Assembly (NCBI GenBank): GCA_019038695.1
Contig: JAHOYZ010000007.1
Location: 248,001-312,000 of the forward strand
Reading direction: 5' to 3'
Source of the DNA: Candidatus Zixiibacteriota bacterium
Lineage (GTDB): Bacteria > Zixibacteria > MSB-5A5 > GN15 > FEB-12
Length of the DNA: 64,000 nt
Position numbers and translations under genes: made by a program. The notes beneath the pieces are model-generated. The model was not told the DNA's origin. It did no database searches and saw nothing but the letters and a program-made list of their open reading frames with translations. This document shows, piece by piece, positions 45,249 to 54,724 of the stretch; position 1 is the stretch's first letter, and each line of letters opens with the position of its first letter.

Positions 45249-45469
45249 AAGTTCTTACGGCTCCGCCGTCACTACCTTTGGAGCAAATGGAGTGCCCCGG
45301 CGATCACCTGACCCTCAAAGAGGACAAATCTGAAGTACGCCATAAGATACTACTGAATCACTAACTTATCCACTGCTTTCCGCTGTGCATCTATTGCACA
45401 CTGTATTTTATTGTTAATAGAGGCCTGCAATCGGATTCACATAATGTGTTGCAGAATCAAATCAAGACA

Positions 45470-45498
45470 TTGACAAGCCCTCAAGCAGTCTGTACATT
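45470..45498 (+). promoter_or_regulatory. Sigma-70-type promoter of purF
   Basis: TTGACA (45470-45475), a 17-bp spacer and TACATT (45493-45498), 34 nt before the purF ATG. The -10 element is weak. Confidence 0.55.
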
Positions 45499-45532
45499 GT
45501 TGGCTTCCTGTCAACGGAAATTGAGGTAGTTG

Positions 45533-46951
45533 ATGGTAGAGTCGGCAATACATGATGAGTGTGGAATATTTGGAGTCTACGGACATTCCAAAGCCGCGGA
45601 ATTGACCTACTTCGGACTCTACGCCCTTCAGCATCGAGGTCAGGAATCGGCTGGCATTGTAACCTCTTACAACGGATCGATTCACTACAAGAAAGGCATG
45701 GGGCTGGTATCTGAGGTGTTCTCCGAACCGTCCGTCCTGCCCGCCCTGCGTGGCAAACTGGCTATCGGTCATACACGATACAGCACCACCGGGGCGTCGT
45801 CGTTGATCAACATTCAGCCGTTCTTAATCACTAACAAATCCCATTATACCGCGATCGCTCATAACGGCAATCTGACCAACTCGCTGGAACTGCGCGAGAA
45901 GCTTGATGCCCGGGGATCGATATTTCAAACCACATCCGACACAGAGATTATCCTCCATCTCGCCGCTCGATCCCCGAAACCAACTCCACTTGAGCGTATA
46001 TGCGACGCCTTGCGGAGTATCCGGGGCGCTTATTCCCTGCTTTTGTTGACCGAGGATTCAATTATTGCTGCGCGTGACCCTCACGGATTCCGGCCGCTGG
46101 CACTCGGTAAGTATCAGAAATCCTGGGTCGTGGCCTCCGAGACAACGGCCTTTGATTTGATCGGAGCCCGGTATGTTCGTGACATTGAGCCGGGAGAAGT
46201 CCTCGAGATTTCCGCTGACGGGCTGAAATCGACCTTTCCCTGCAAAAAAACACCACAGGCATGCTGCATATTTGAGTATATCTATTTCTCCCGACCAGAC
46301 TCGATTGTATTTGGGGAAAATGTTGATAAGATCCGGCGTCGTCTCGGGCGTCGGTTGGCCAAAGAATACCCGGTCGATGCCGACATCGTCATTGGTATTC
46401 CCGACTCCGCCAACACTGCGACACTCGGCTTTGCCGAAGAGTCGGGCATTCGGTTTGAGATCGGCCTCATCCGCAATCACTACGTCGGTCGTACCTTCAT
46501 TGATCCAAAGCAGAGTATCCGAGACCTCGACGTAAAAGTGAAATTCAACCCGGTCAAGGGAGTACTAAAGGGACGACGGGTAGTCGTGGTTGATGATTCA
46601 ATTGTACGCGGGACCACATCACGAAAACTGATCAAGTTGATCCGGGAGGCCGGAGCCAAAGAAATACACTTCCGGGTTTCATCGCCACCGATCATTGCTC
46701 CCTGTTTCTTTGGGATCGACATGCCTACCAGAAAAGAGTTGATTGGGGCACAAATGACAATTCCTGAAATCGAGCAATACCTTGGGGCCGACTCCTTGCG
46801 CTACCTGTCACTCAAGGGAATGCTGGCCATGAAGTCCCTGCCCAACACGGGCTTCTGCTCGAGTTGCTTTTCGGGGAAATATCCGATCAGAGTACCACGT
46901 ATCAATGGCAAGTTACGACTCGATATCAAGACCCCCAAAATTTCATCGTAA
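45533..46951 (+). CDS. purF: Amidophosphoribosyltransferase
   Basis: About 472 residues; it makes phosphoribosylamine from PRPP and glutamine, the first step of purine synthesis. The class II glutaminase nucleophile is Cys10 in HDECGIFGVYGH, preceded by a 9-residue propeptide. The phosphoribosyltransferase PRPP loop is VVVVDDSIVRGTTSRKLIKL. Cys residues in QACCIFEYIYF and NTGFCSSCFSGKYP match the [4Fe-4S] ligands of the Bacillus-type enzyme. A TTG lies 3 bp upstream of the ATG; GAGGT at normal distance favours the ATG at 45533. It is transcribed alone as far as can be seen, without other pur genes nearby. Confidence 0.95.
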   Translation: MVESAIHDECGIFGVYGHSKAAELTYFGLYALQHRGQESAGIVTSYNGSIHYKKGMGLVSEVFSEPSVLPALRGKLAIGHTRYSTTGASSLINIQPFLITNKSHYTAIAHNGNLTNSLELREKLDARGSIFQTTSDTEIILHLAARSPKPTPLERICDALRSIRGAYSLLLLTEDSIIAARDPHGFRPLALGKYQKSWVVASETTAFDLIGARYVRDIEPGEVLEISADGLKSTFPCKKTPQACCIFEYIYFSRPDSIVFGENVDKIRRRLGRRLAKEYPVDADIVIGIPDSANTATLGFAEESGIRFEIGLIRNHYVGRTFIDPKQSIRDLDVKVKFNPVKGVLKGRRVVVVDDSIVRGTTSRKLIKLIREAGAKEIHFRVSSPPIIAPCFFGIDMPTRKELIGAQMTIPEIEQYLGADSLRYLSLKGMLAMKSLPNTGFCSSCFSGKYPIRVPRINGKLRLDIKTPKISS

Positions 46952-47010
46952 TGTCTTTTGGCTGTCGTCAGACAGCTATCTGCCGATAATCCCTATAAGT
47001 GGACATTCGG

Positions 47011-47040
47011 TTGACAAAAATGCGGTTAGGGTGTTATATT
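47011..47040 (+). promoter_or_regulatory. Sigma-70-type promoter of the subtilisin-like dockerin protein gene
   Basis: TTGACA (47011-47016), an 18-bp spacer and TATATT (47035-47040), 79 nt before the GTG start. Confidence 0.65.
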
Positions 47041-47118
47041 GTAATGGACCTTACCGTATTGCGCCGTCAACTTTACTGGTCGAACCGTCAGCGAACAGAT
47101 TCCTGACTCGGAGGAAAT

Positions 47119-49845
47119 GTGAACCCAAGTGGCATTAAATGCACTTTGGCAATCTGTCTGATTGGAATCGGTCTGATCGTGATGAACGGTCAGGCAAAGA
47201 CAGGAAAAACTGTCAGAGAGACATCGGTTCAACTAAGTCCTCGACCGTTGCCGACAAAACCATTGACGACAAGCATTTCTCCCCAATCATCGATATCTCA
47301 TGTTGTAGTGAAATTTCATGATGACCTCTCAGTGCGAACCGGTTCAGACCGTTTATTCTCTAAATCAGGTGCCCCGCTTGCGACCGCGGAAAATCTCCTC
47401 CAGCCATATCTGGGCACGCCTCGTTTCCGACGTCTGCTAAGTGGTGTAGCCGAGGACAGGCTCGATCAGATCCGGTCCAGCCTCCAGTTATCATCGAAAC
47501 ACGCCTTGGCCGATATGAACGCCTACTTCCGAATCGCCGTGTCTGATCATACAGAAGCGGAACTCTTGATCAACAGCTTGAATGCTCTTGATGAAGTAGA
47601 ACTGGCCTATTTCGAACCCGTACCAGAACCGGCAGGAGATATTGCTCCCCCGACGTCGGACTGGGTCCCCTATCAGGACTACCGAGAGGCGGCGCCGGAC
47701 GGTGTTGATGCCGATTACGCCAACACTTTGCCCGGAGGTGATGGCGCCGGAGTCAGAATCATTGATGTAGAAGGCGGCTGGCAGGATACACACGAAGACC
47801 TCGATGCTGCTCTTGGCGGTCTGATCGCCGGTTCCCCGGTCAACGATCCTTCCTGGCGCAACCACGGCACGGCGGTTATTGGAGTGATGATTGCCGGAGA
47901 CAACGGTTATGGCGTTACCGGTATTTGCCCCGGAGCAGATATTAACATGGTTTCGGTAGGTACAATTGGAACTGCCGAAGCACTATGGACCGCCGCGGAC
48001 AATCTTGAGGCCGGAGATATAATGCTGATTGAGCTTCATGCGGCAGGTCCTCGTTACAATTTTCAGAGCCGTCCCGATCAGCTCGGGTACATTTGCATGG
48101 AGTATTGGCAGGCCAATTTTGACGCCATCCAGTACGCCTGGGCCAAGGGTGTAGTTGTGATTGAGGCGGGCGGCAATGGGGCCGAGGATTTCGACGACTA
48201 TGCCATGTACGGTTCACTGTTCGACACGACTTACCGAAACTCCCATGCCATAATTGTAGGCGCCGGGTATCCAGCCTCATCGCCAACCAATCTCGAGCGG
48301 CAAGGGTTCTCCAACTATGGAGAGCGAGTCAACCTTCAGGGCTATGGCTCAGGCGTCTATACCACCGGCTATGGTGACCTCTTCGATGCTGGAGGTGATG
48401 AAAACCAATATTACACGTCCTCATTCGGCGGTACTTCCTCAGCATCGCCTATTATCACCGGGGCGTCGGCCTGCCTACAGGGGTACTATGAAGCAACCTT
48501 TGGCACTCCCATGACTTCCGACCAGATTCGCGATGTTCTTGTATCGACAGGCACAGAGCAACTGGGCGACACATCGGAACACATCGGACCGCGCCCCGAC
48601 CTGCTGGCTGCTTTTGCAGTCCTGACCGGACCACCGTCGCTCTACGTCGATCCGTTGCTGCTTGACACTACACTTGCTGAAGGTGCTATGGCAACGATGT
48701 CAATCTGGATTCACAATCGATCATCTAGCATAGCTCTCGATTTTTCCATTGTTGATAATGACTCACTGGAAAAATACGTCGATGACAACTGGCTGACAGC
48801 CTGGCCGATTTCGGGAACAGTGGGTGTTCTGGACTCAGTAGCGATTGATGTCTCTCTGGATGCGTCCGTCATCGAAGATCGCATTCGAGCCTATTCTGGA
48901 GCTCTGGAAATAACCTGGGGACCGAGCGGGGGAACGCTTGACTCTCTTTCCTTATTGCCGGTCTTCCTGGAGATTCCATGTAATGATACGACGTATGCTT
49001 CGGTATCATCAGATGAACCTGAGGGACCAGTATTCCAATGGATATCTGCCCGGGATAATGGTTTCAGGGTGCCAAATTCATCCTTCTATAATTCCACGAC
49101 CAATCCCAACGATGATGGCACGACTGGTCCGTGGGACATTGGCTTTGAATTCCCATTCTATGACTCATTCTACAATGAAGTTTTCATCGGCGTCAATGGA
49201 GCTATCTCGTTTGTCGATTCCAATGTCAATGTCAATGGCTATTTCTCACCCTTCGAACTACCCGGCACACCGATCACTACCCTCATCGCCCCCTTGTACG
49301 CTGACCTGATTTTTGACTGGGATTGGGTAACGGGCAGCGGATTGTACTTGTACCGCAGTCCTGTTGGCGACACGCTGGTGATTCAGTGGTATCACCCGGC
49401 AAACTTCAATCAAGTCGGCGACACAACTATGAACTTCGAGATTATCCTGACTGGTCGAGGTGAGATCGTTTTTCAGTACAATAACCTTGGCACAAGTGGA
49501 CTCGAAATGAGTGCTTTGGTAGGTGTTTCCGATGAAGATTGTCGTGCCCTGAGTCACTATAACGGCGGGGACCCAATTGAGCATCAGATCTCAAATAGTG
49601 ATGCAGTGTGGTTCCACAATACAACTTACGTCTGGATTCAGGCTGGCGACATGGACGGTTTCCCCGATTTGAACGTGGCCGACCTGACTTACCTTGTCTC
49701 GTTCCTATTCACCGGCGGGCCTGATCCAATCCCGTATGCCGCCGGCAACGTCGATTGTGTGGGTGATAACAACATCGCCGATTTGACCTGGCTGGTTGCC
49801 TTTCTCTTCACCGGTGGCCCGGCGCCGTGCTATTACATTCAGTAG
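47119..49845 (+). CDS. Secreted subtilisin-like (S8) protease with C-terminal dockerin
   Basis: A 908-residue protein. A signal peptide (about 1-26) and an inhibitor-like propeptide (about 55-175) lead to the S8 domain (about 185-500). The triad is Asp216 (VRIIDVEGGW), His249 (WRNHGTAVIGV) and Ser440 (GGTSSASPIITG), with the oxyanion Asn in EAGGNGAEDF. A beta-rich region follows (about 510-840), including DIGFEFPFYDSFYNEVFIGV, which resembles extracellular adhesion-type modules. The dockerin pair at about 844-908 uses NVADLTYLVSFLFTGG and NIADLTWLVAFLFTGGPAP, with 5 residues left. The GTG start has GGAGG 4 nt upstream. A sigma-70-type promoter precedes it. Confidence 0.87.
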   Translation: MNPSGIKCTLAICLIGIGLIVMNGQAKTGKTVRETSVQLSPRPLPTKPLTTSISPQSSISHVVVKFHDDLSVRTGSDRLFSKSGAPLATAENLLQPYLGTPRFRRLLSGVAEDRLDQIRSSLQLSSKHALADMNAYFRIAVSDHTEAELLINSLNALDEVELAYFEPVPEPAGDIAPPTSDWVPYQDYREAAPDGVDADYANTLPGGDGAGVRIIDVEGGWQDTHEDLDAALGGLIAGSPVNDPSWRNHGTAVIGVMIAGDNGYGVTGICPGADINMVSVGTIGTAEALWTAADNLEAGDIMLIELHAAGPRYNFQSRPDQLGYICMEYWQANFDAIQYAWAKGVVVIEAGGNGAEDFDDYAMYGSLFDTTYRNSHAIIVGAGYPASSPTNLERQGFSNYGERVNLQGYGSGVYTTGYGDLFDAGGDENQYYTSSFGGTSSASPIITGASACLQGYYEATFGTPMTSDQIRDVLVSTGTEQLGDTSEHIGPRPDLLAAFAVLTGPPSLYVDPLLLDTTLAEGAMATMSIWIHNRSSSIALDFSIVDNDSLEKYVDDNWLTAWPISGTVGVLDSVAIDVSLDASVIEDRIRAYSGALEITWGPSGGTLDSLSLLPVFLEIPCNDTTYASVSSDEPEGPVFQWISARDNGFRVPNSSFYNSTTNPNDDGTTGPWDIGFEFPFYDSFYNEVFIGVNGAISFVDSNVNVNGYFSPFELPGTPITTLIAPLYADLIFDWDWVTGSGLYLYRSPVGDTLVIQWYHPANFNQVGDTTMNFEIILTGRGEIVFQYNNLGTSGLEMSALVGVSDEDCRALSHYNGGDPIEHQISNSDAVWFHNTTYVWIQAGDMDGFPDLNVADLTYLVSFLFTGGPDPIPYAAGNVDCVGDNNIADLTWLVAFLFTGGPAPCYYIQ

Positions 49846-49956
49846 GTATTACTCTTCGATTCAATGCCTTGTTGTGGTAGGTTTTGGACTAAGTCACGGT
49901 AAGGCTGGATCCACGTGCTCTCGCTCCCAGTGGACACAGAATGATCATAAAAGAGA

Positions 49957-49985
49957 ACGGCCACCCTCAGGTGCGGAGTGGCCGT
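49957..49985. terminator. GGCCAC-type hairpin between convergent dockerin genes
   Basis: The stem ACGGCCAC / GTGGCCGT (49957-49964 with 49978-49985). On the minus strand TCTCTTTT follows, which fits termination of the gene that ends at 50014. It may also stop the plus-strand gene ending at 49845. Confidence 0.75.
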
Positions 49986-50013
49986 CAAGCTATCTACTCA
50001 GTATTACGGATTC

Positions 50014-53000
50014 CTACCAACAAACACCAGGTGCGCTGCCCCCGGTAAACAGATAGGATACCAGTTGGGTCAGATCAGCAATATCTATCTCTCCACCAGA
50101 TTCAGAAGTTATTCCATCGACATTGCTTTCAGGCGAACAGGGTGGTGGCGGTCCGCCAGTGAACAAATAGGCAACCAGGTAGGTCAGGTCAGCAATATTG
50201 ACTTCGCCGATATTATCGACATTACCGCGAAGACCCTCACAACAACCCGTTCCTGCTATGTACGCCGCAAAGGTTCGCGACCAGTATGACCACTCCGAAC
50301 CATCGAAACTACGAACTCGCCAGTAGAATACCGAATCACTGCCCAAACTCGACTCTGGTATGTAGTAAGATTTCGTGACAGTGTCAGTATCGTATAGCGG
50401 TGATCTGAAATCGTAGTAAGGATCAAGCTGGAAGTGATACTTCTCAATCCCGGTCGGATCGATAAGGCGGTTCCACGCAAATCCTGGCAGGTTGGTATTA
50501 ATCGCCTGACCATTCGGCGGTATCATCGATGACACTTCCTCGACTGTGTAATAGAACGTAAACCACGGTTCATTACTCTCCAGCTTGGTTGCCTTCTTCA
50601 CCATATCATCGTTATAATTATTGAATATGTTCATCTGCTGAGAACCATTGATCCGAATCCCTCCCGAAACCAAAATGTCACCTCCCGGATCAGCCCCAGG
50701 TTCAAGATCAATGTAAATCTCGTATTCACCCAACATCAGATTGTAGTCCACCAGTTGTTCATCGAGCGTCCCATCCTGGTCAACATCAACCTGCCACGCA
50801 TCACCACCGGCAAGTGTCTGGAAGTCGAGCGATAATTCATATCCCAGCGGGTTAATCAACGTCAGGGTCACTTCATCGTAGCCGGTGATGACCATCTCGT
50901 CCTCAAGAATCTCCTCGTCCGGCAACTCACTAAAACCAAGAATGATTACTCCCTCTTCAACCGCACCGGAAACAAAGTCCGGCTGACCGTCACGATCAAG
51001 ATCAGCCGTCGCCAACGCATAGGTAATCCCCGATTCAGGATCAAATGGAATCACATCCGGATCACTGAATATCCCGCTACCGTCACCCCAGAAAAGCAAC
51101 AACTCCAGGTTCGTGCCATCGACCACCATAATGTCCAGTTGCTGGTCGCGGTTGATATCGGCCAGACTAACATGATGAGCAATGCCGGAGATAAACAGAC
51201 TGTCGGTACGATTCATACCGCCGTATCCATCGCCAAGGGCAACCTTCACCACCGACTGTTCAGTACCGTCAACATTCGGCGTCACTACTACTATATCCCA
51301 GTAACCATCGTGGCTGAGGTCAGCAACACCCTGGGAGGGTGGTACCTCCAACGTTGGTAGGCCAACAAACATGGCTGACGCTCGATCGAAATCACCGGCT
51401 TTGTTGTTTATCATAACCTTGGCTGAATCGTCCTCGATAATCAATAGATCGTCGAAACCATCGGCGTTGAAATCAACCGCCTCAACAGCAATAGCCGTCA
51501 TGGAAACTATGTGAGCGTCACCCAGGTCACCCGTACCGTCACCATAGAAGACGATATCAGGACCTACAAACAGGTCATTGAAATCATCATCATTGAAATA
51601 CCCCATAGCTGACACCGGAACTTCTGAACGACCTTTCGGGCCGGAGGGAACCAACGATGTGTCCGGAATGAACTGTCGGTTGTTATTATTACGAAGGACA
51701 AACACCGTGTCCGGTTTGACCGCGATGATATCAGGTAGCGTGTCACCATTGAAGAATCCAACCATCAGGTCGGCCCCGGCGATCGACAGATGGTCCACCG
51801 CAGTCTCAAGCGCACCTCCCGGCAAACCCCACGATACCAACAGTGCCGGGTGGCTCAAACCAACATAAGCGATGTCCATATTGTTATCGCGGTCGAGATC
51901 CATCACGACCATGTCATACATCTGGGCCGAATCTTCCGTCGTAACATCATAGGAAACATCGCAGGCATCACCTATACCGTCAATATCGGTGTCCTCCTGC
52001 CCGGGATTGTAAGTGTAGGGGCAGTTGTCACAGGCATCAGCTGTACCATCTACATCAGAATCTGCCTGATCGGGATTATAGTCAGTGGGACAGTTGTCGC
52101 AGGCGTCGGCAATGCCGTCATAATCGGCATCATACTGGTATACCGTAAAATAGTCATACTTGGCCCAGGAGTCTCCAGTACTTACATCAGCCTTAAATGC
52201 AACCAGTCCAATCTTGGTCGGAGTAAAGTTGAGGTCAGGTATCTCTCGATGAAATGTCCAGTCATCTCCCAGAGAGCTGTAAAATAAGGTGGCACTGGTG
52301 CCCACTTTCTGTATACGTAAGAACCCTGATCCTATACTTTCAGCAGGACCATTGACAGCGTCGGGGTTGCCGCTTACTTCCCACACACTCTGTATTCCAT
52401 TTGGGCCCGGATTGTTCAAGGAAAAACGCAAGTAGTTATTATCATCCTGATACAGAAGAATTTCGGCCTGGTGATCTACAGACTCGAAATATACATCAAG
52501 TTTGGCCTCAATCGCATAGTCCCCTTCGGGTACGTCACGCAATAGAAGGTTATTACAACTGTTGTTGGTGCTCCACAGGTCACCAAGCTCCAGGTCAATA
52601 ACCAACCTGCTGGAATCATCAAGACTCCATGTTCCTGGGTTTTCTCTCACCCACGACCAGCCAGAACCAAGTTCCCCGTCGAAATCAAAAGTAACTGGTT
52701 GTGGGCTTTCCGGGCAGGGATCACAGACATCACCAAGTCCATCACTATCGATGTCTTCCTGACCCGGATTGTACGTATTCGGGCAGTTGTCGCACAAATC
52801 AGCAATGCCATCCTCATCTGTGTCGGCAACGCCGTTGTGGCGGAAAAACGTCCATTTAGTAGTCGCATGTTGTGAGGATCCAGTTTGGTCGTCGCCCCAA
52901 CCGAACACCGCTTCTTCAGGCCATGAGGCATAATAGAACGTGTTGCCGGACAGCGTCAAAAGGTTGTCACGATACACCCGAAAATCGCCTGTACTTGTAA

Positions 53001-54453
53001 CTTCTATCCGATATAAATGGAGACTGTCGTCAGTGTCGATAACTTTGGAATCCCCTTTTGTATTTATATCCTCCAGAATGAATATCTCATCCTGCCCAAT
53101 CCAGAGGTAGTTTCCATATCTACCGCCGCTTAGTACGGGCACCGCACAGGCAGTACGGATAGGATTTGTATGCGTTCCTGAGACGTATCTAAGCCCGAAT
53201 TCGATTACCAGTGTGTCAGGTATTACTAAATCCGGTTCCCATAGACGATAAACCATTGTTTCGGAATCTTGGGAGGTTGTGAGAACAAGAGTATCACCAT
53301 CCAGATATGGGACTTCTGTGTCGGCGGTATTTTCGAGCGACCACTCAGGACATGCTTCATTAGGTAGCTGCCCTGAGGAACCATCCCACTCTGCGATGAG
53401 ATCAACTTCACAGGCATCCCCCCAGCCATCACCGTCGCTGTCCTCCTGACCGGGATTATAGGTGAAGGGACAGTTGTCGTCGGCGTCGGCGGTTCCGTCG
53501 CCATCGGTGTCAGGTTGTACTGTCAGGTTTATCGTGACATACTGCGGCGAATTTGCGGCGTTTGTCGAGGTGATGGTCACGGTGTCGATATAGAAACCGG
53601 AGCTTAGCGCTGTGATATCAACGGCACAGTCTACGACAGAGGGAGTCGTTGTGACACTAGGTGTCGGTGTCAGCCATGCTTCGCTGTTGGAGACGGAGAA
53701 CGCAATCGGGCCACCGTCGGAATTGACAGAAAAACTCTGAGTGTTGGGGTTGGCGCCGCCTTCAATGGTATTGAAATTCAGCATTATGGGATCGACAAGA
53801 AGATTAGGATTGAGCTCGCTAACAGTAAGTGCCCCTACAAAATGGGGATAGAAAATATTCTGCGGTTCAATCAATTCCACAAACGCCCAATCCGTTGCTA
53901 CGCTGTAGGTTATCGTGTCAAATGTGACACTGTCACTTCCCGTCCAACCAGTAGCTGTGAAATAGTAACTTGCCCAGAACCTGCGGCCACCGGCATCCGC
54001 CGGTATGTAATATGACATCGCTGCTGCACCAAGTAAGAAACGCTGATTGGTGTTGGTAATATTAATATCGTCATCTTCGAAAACGTATGGACCAAACTCA
54101 AAGGGGGTAATGAGCGATGAGACTTCGACACTATCCATCTGCAACTTGGGATTGTCCCAAGTTATACCCATTGAGAGACCTTTTAGGTTCTCGTCTGAGA
54201 AAGCATAGATGTCCAAACGTAATTCTCCGGGAATAGCCCAGTGCACAAATTCAACTGTATCCGGTATTCCCGGATCACCGGACAAACCATCATTAGCCCC
54301 AGAAACACTTGTTTCGCCATAGACGCGAGATGTTGGTTCGTAGGTGCCAACGACTTCTGAGCCACGATCGCCATCAAGAAGGTCGGCAGCGGTAAGCATA
54401 GATACTGCGGCCACGGTTAGTACAATAATCCGTGTCACTTGCAATCGGTACAT
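50014..54453 (-). CDS. Large secreted thrombospondin-3/FG-GAP protein with cohesin-like and dockerin modules
   Basis: A 1479-residue protein with no enzymatic motif. After a signal peptide (about 1-23) come a cohesin-like beta domain (about 58-205), a BACON/Ig-like segment (about 210-310) and thrombospondin type 3 calcium repeats (about 313-347, 542-578 and 770-840; unit DxDxDGxGDxCDNCP). Two concanavalin-like domains lie between them, about 350-540 and 585-770; the second resembles DUF1349. FG-GAP/VCBS repeats (about 840-1150, e.g. [13 protein letters not shown]) follow. The dockerin pair at 1408-1479 has [20 protein letters not shown] and [16 protein letters not shown]. It is probably a Ca2+-rich surface or matrix protein. 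AAGGGAG precedes the ATG. Confidence 0.8.
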   Translation of the reverse strand: MYRLQVTRIIVLTVAAVSMLTAADLLDGDRGSEVVGTYEPTSRVYGETSVSGANDGLSGDPGIPDTVEFVHWAIPGELRLDIYAFSDENLKGLSMGITWDNPKLQMDSVEVSSLITPFEFGPYVFEDDDINITNTNQRFLLGAAAMSYYIPADAGGRRFWASYYFTATGWTGSDSVTFDTITYSVATDWAFVELIEPQNIFYPHFVGALTVSELNPNLLVDPIMLNFNTIEGGANPNTQSFSVNSDGGPIAFSVSNSEAWLTPTPSVTTTPSVVDCAVDITALSSGFYIDTVTITSTNAANSPQYVTINLTVQPDTDGDGTADADDNCPFTYNPGQEDSDGDGWGDACEVDLIAEWDGSSGQLPNEACPEWSLENTADTEVPYLDGDTLVLTTSQDSETMVYRLWEPDLVIPDTLVIEFGLRYVSGTHTNPIRTACAVPVLSGGRYGNYLWIGQDEIFILEDINTKGDSKVIDTDDSLHLYRIEVTSTGDFRVYRDNLLTLSGNTFYYASWPEEAVFGWGDDQTGSSQHATTKWTFFRHNGVADTDEDGIADLCDNCPNTYNPGQEDIDSDGLGDVCDPCPESPQPVTFDFDGELGSGWSWVRENPGTWSLDDSSRLVIDLELGDLWSTNNSCNNLLLRDVPEGDYAIEAKLDVYFESVDHQAEILLYQDDNNYLRFSLNNPGPNGIQSVWEVSGNPDAVNGPAESIGSGFLRIQKVGTSATLFYSSLGDDWTFHREIPDLNFTPTKIGLVAFKADVSTGDSWAKYDYFTVYQYDADYDGIADACDNCPTDYNPDQADSDVDGTADACDNCPYTYNPGQEDTDIDGIGDACDVSYDVTTEDSAQMYDMVVMDLDRDNNMDIAYVGLSHPALLVSWGLPGGALETAVDHLSIAGADLMVGFFNGDTLPDIIAVKPDTVFVLRNNNNRQFIPDTSLVPSGPKGRSEVPVSAMGYFNDDDFNDLFVGPDIVFYGDGTGDLGDAHIVSMTAIAVEAVDFNADGFDDLLIIEDDSAKVMINNKAGDFDRASAMFVGLPTLEVPPSQGVADLSHDGYWDIVVVTPNVDGTEQSVVKVALGDGYGGMNRTDSLFISGIAHHVSLADINRDQQLDIMVVDGTNLELLLFWGDGSGIFSDPDVIPFDPESGITYALATADLDRDGQPDFVSGAVEEGVIILGFSELPDEEILEDEMVITGYDEVTLTLINPLGYELSLDFQTLAGGDAWQVDVDQDGTLDEQLVDYNLMLGEYEIYIDLEPGADPGGDILVSGGIRINGSQQMNIFNNYNDDMVKKATKLESNEPWFTFYYTVEEVSSMIPPNGQAINTNLPGFAWNRLIDPTGIEKYHFQLDPYYDFRSPLYDTDTVTKSYYIPESSLGSDSVFYWRVRSFDGSEWSYWSRTFAAYIAGTGCCEGLRGNVDNIGEVNIADLTYLVAYLFTGGPPPPCSPESNVDGITSESGGEIDIADLTQLVSYLFTGGSAPGVCW

Positions 54454-54521
54454 ATCAATTCTCCCTTACGAAGAAGATGTGTATTGCGCCTTATGTTTTT
54501 TTACCTGGAACTTATGGGTAA

Positions 54522-54540
54522 GTTGTCGCCCGGCGACAAC
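54522..54540. promoter_or_regulatory. Perfect 19-bp palindrome in the 5' leader of the minus-strand gene
   Basis: GTTGTCGCC-C-GGCGACAAC, two perfectly complementary 9-nt arms around one base. It lies between the -10 element (54570-54575) and the start codon of the gene at 50014-54453. Operator or leader hairpin; no regulator can be named. Confidence 0.55.
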
Positions 54541-54569
54541 CCCGTCCACCCCATAGCCCCATAATAATC

Positions 54570-54598
54570 AATATAGACGATATTATATGTATTGTCAA
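54570..54598 (-). promoter_or_regulatory. Sigma-70-type promoter of the thrombospondin-3/FG-GAP gene
   Basis: On the minus strand, TTGACA (54598-54593), a 17-bp spacer and TATATT (54575-54570), a near-consensus pair. Confidence 0.75.
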
Positions 54599-54724
54599 GG
54601 CATACGCGTGACTCTGTGGCTTCAAACTTGACATTTTATCTCATTGGAGTATATTTCGAGCTATACTTCTAGGTGCTCAGATTGTAATACTCAGCGCATC
54701 ACTGAATCGAATGGAGGAACATCG

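Noticed and set aside
45249-45469. Purine riboswitch upstream of purF
   Set aside because: I found no arrangement of three paired helices with the conserved purine-riboswitch loop bases; only a promoter is supported.
46965-46980. Hairpin after purF as a terminator
   Set aside because: The short stem (about GGCTGTC / GACAGCT) has a mismatch and no T-run after it.
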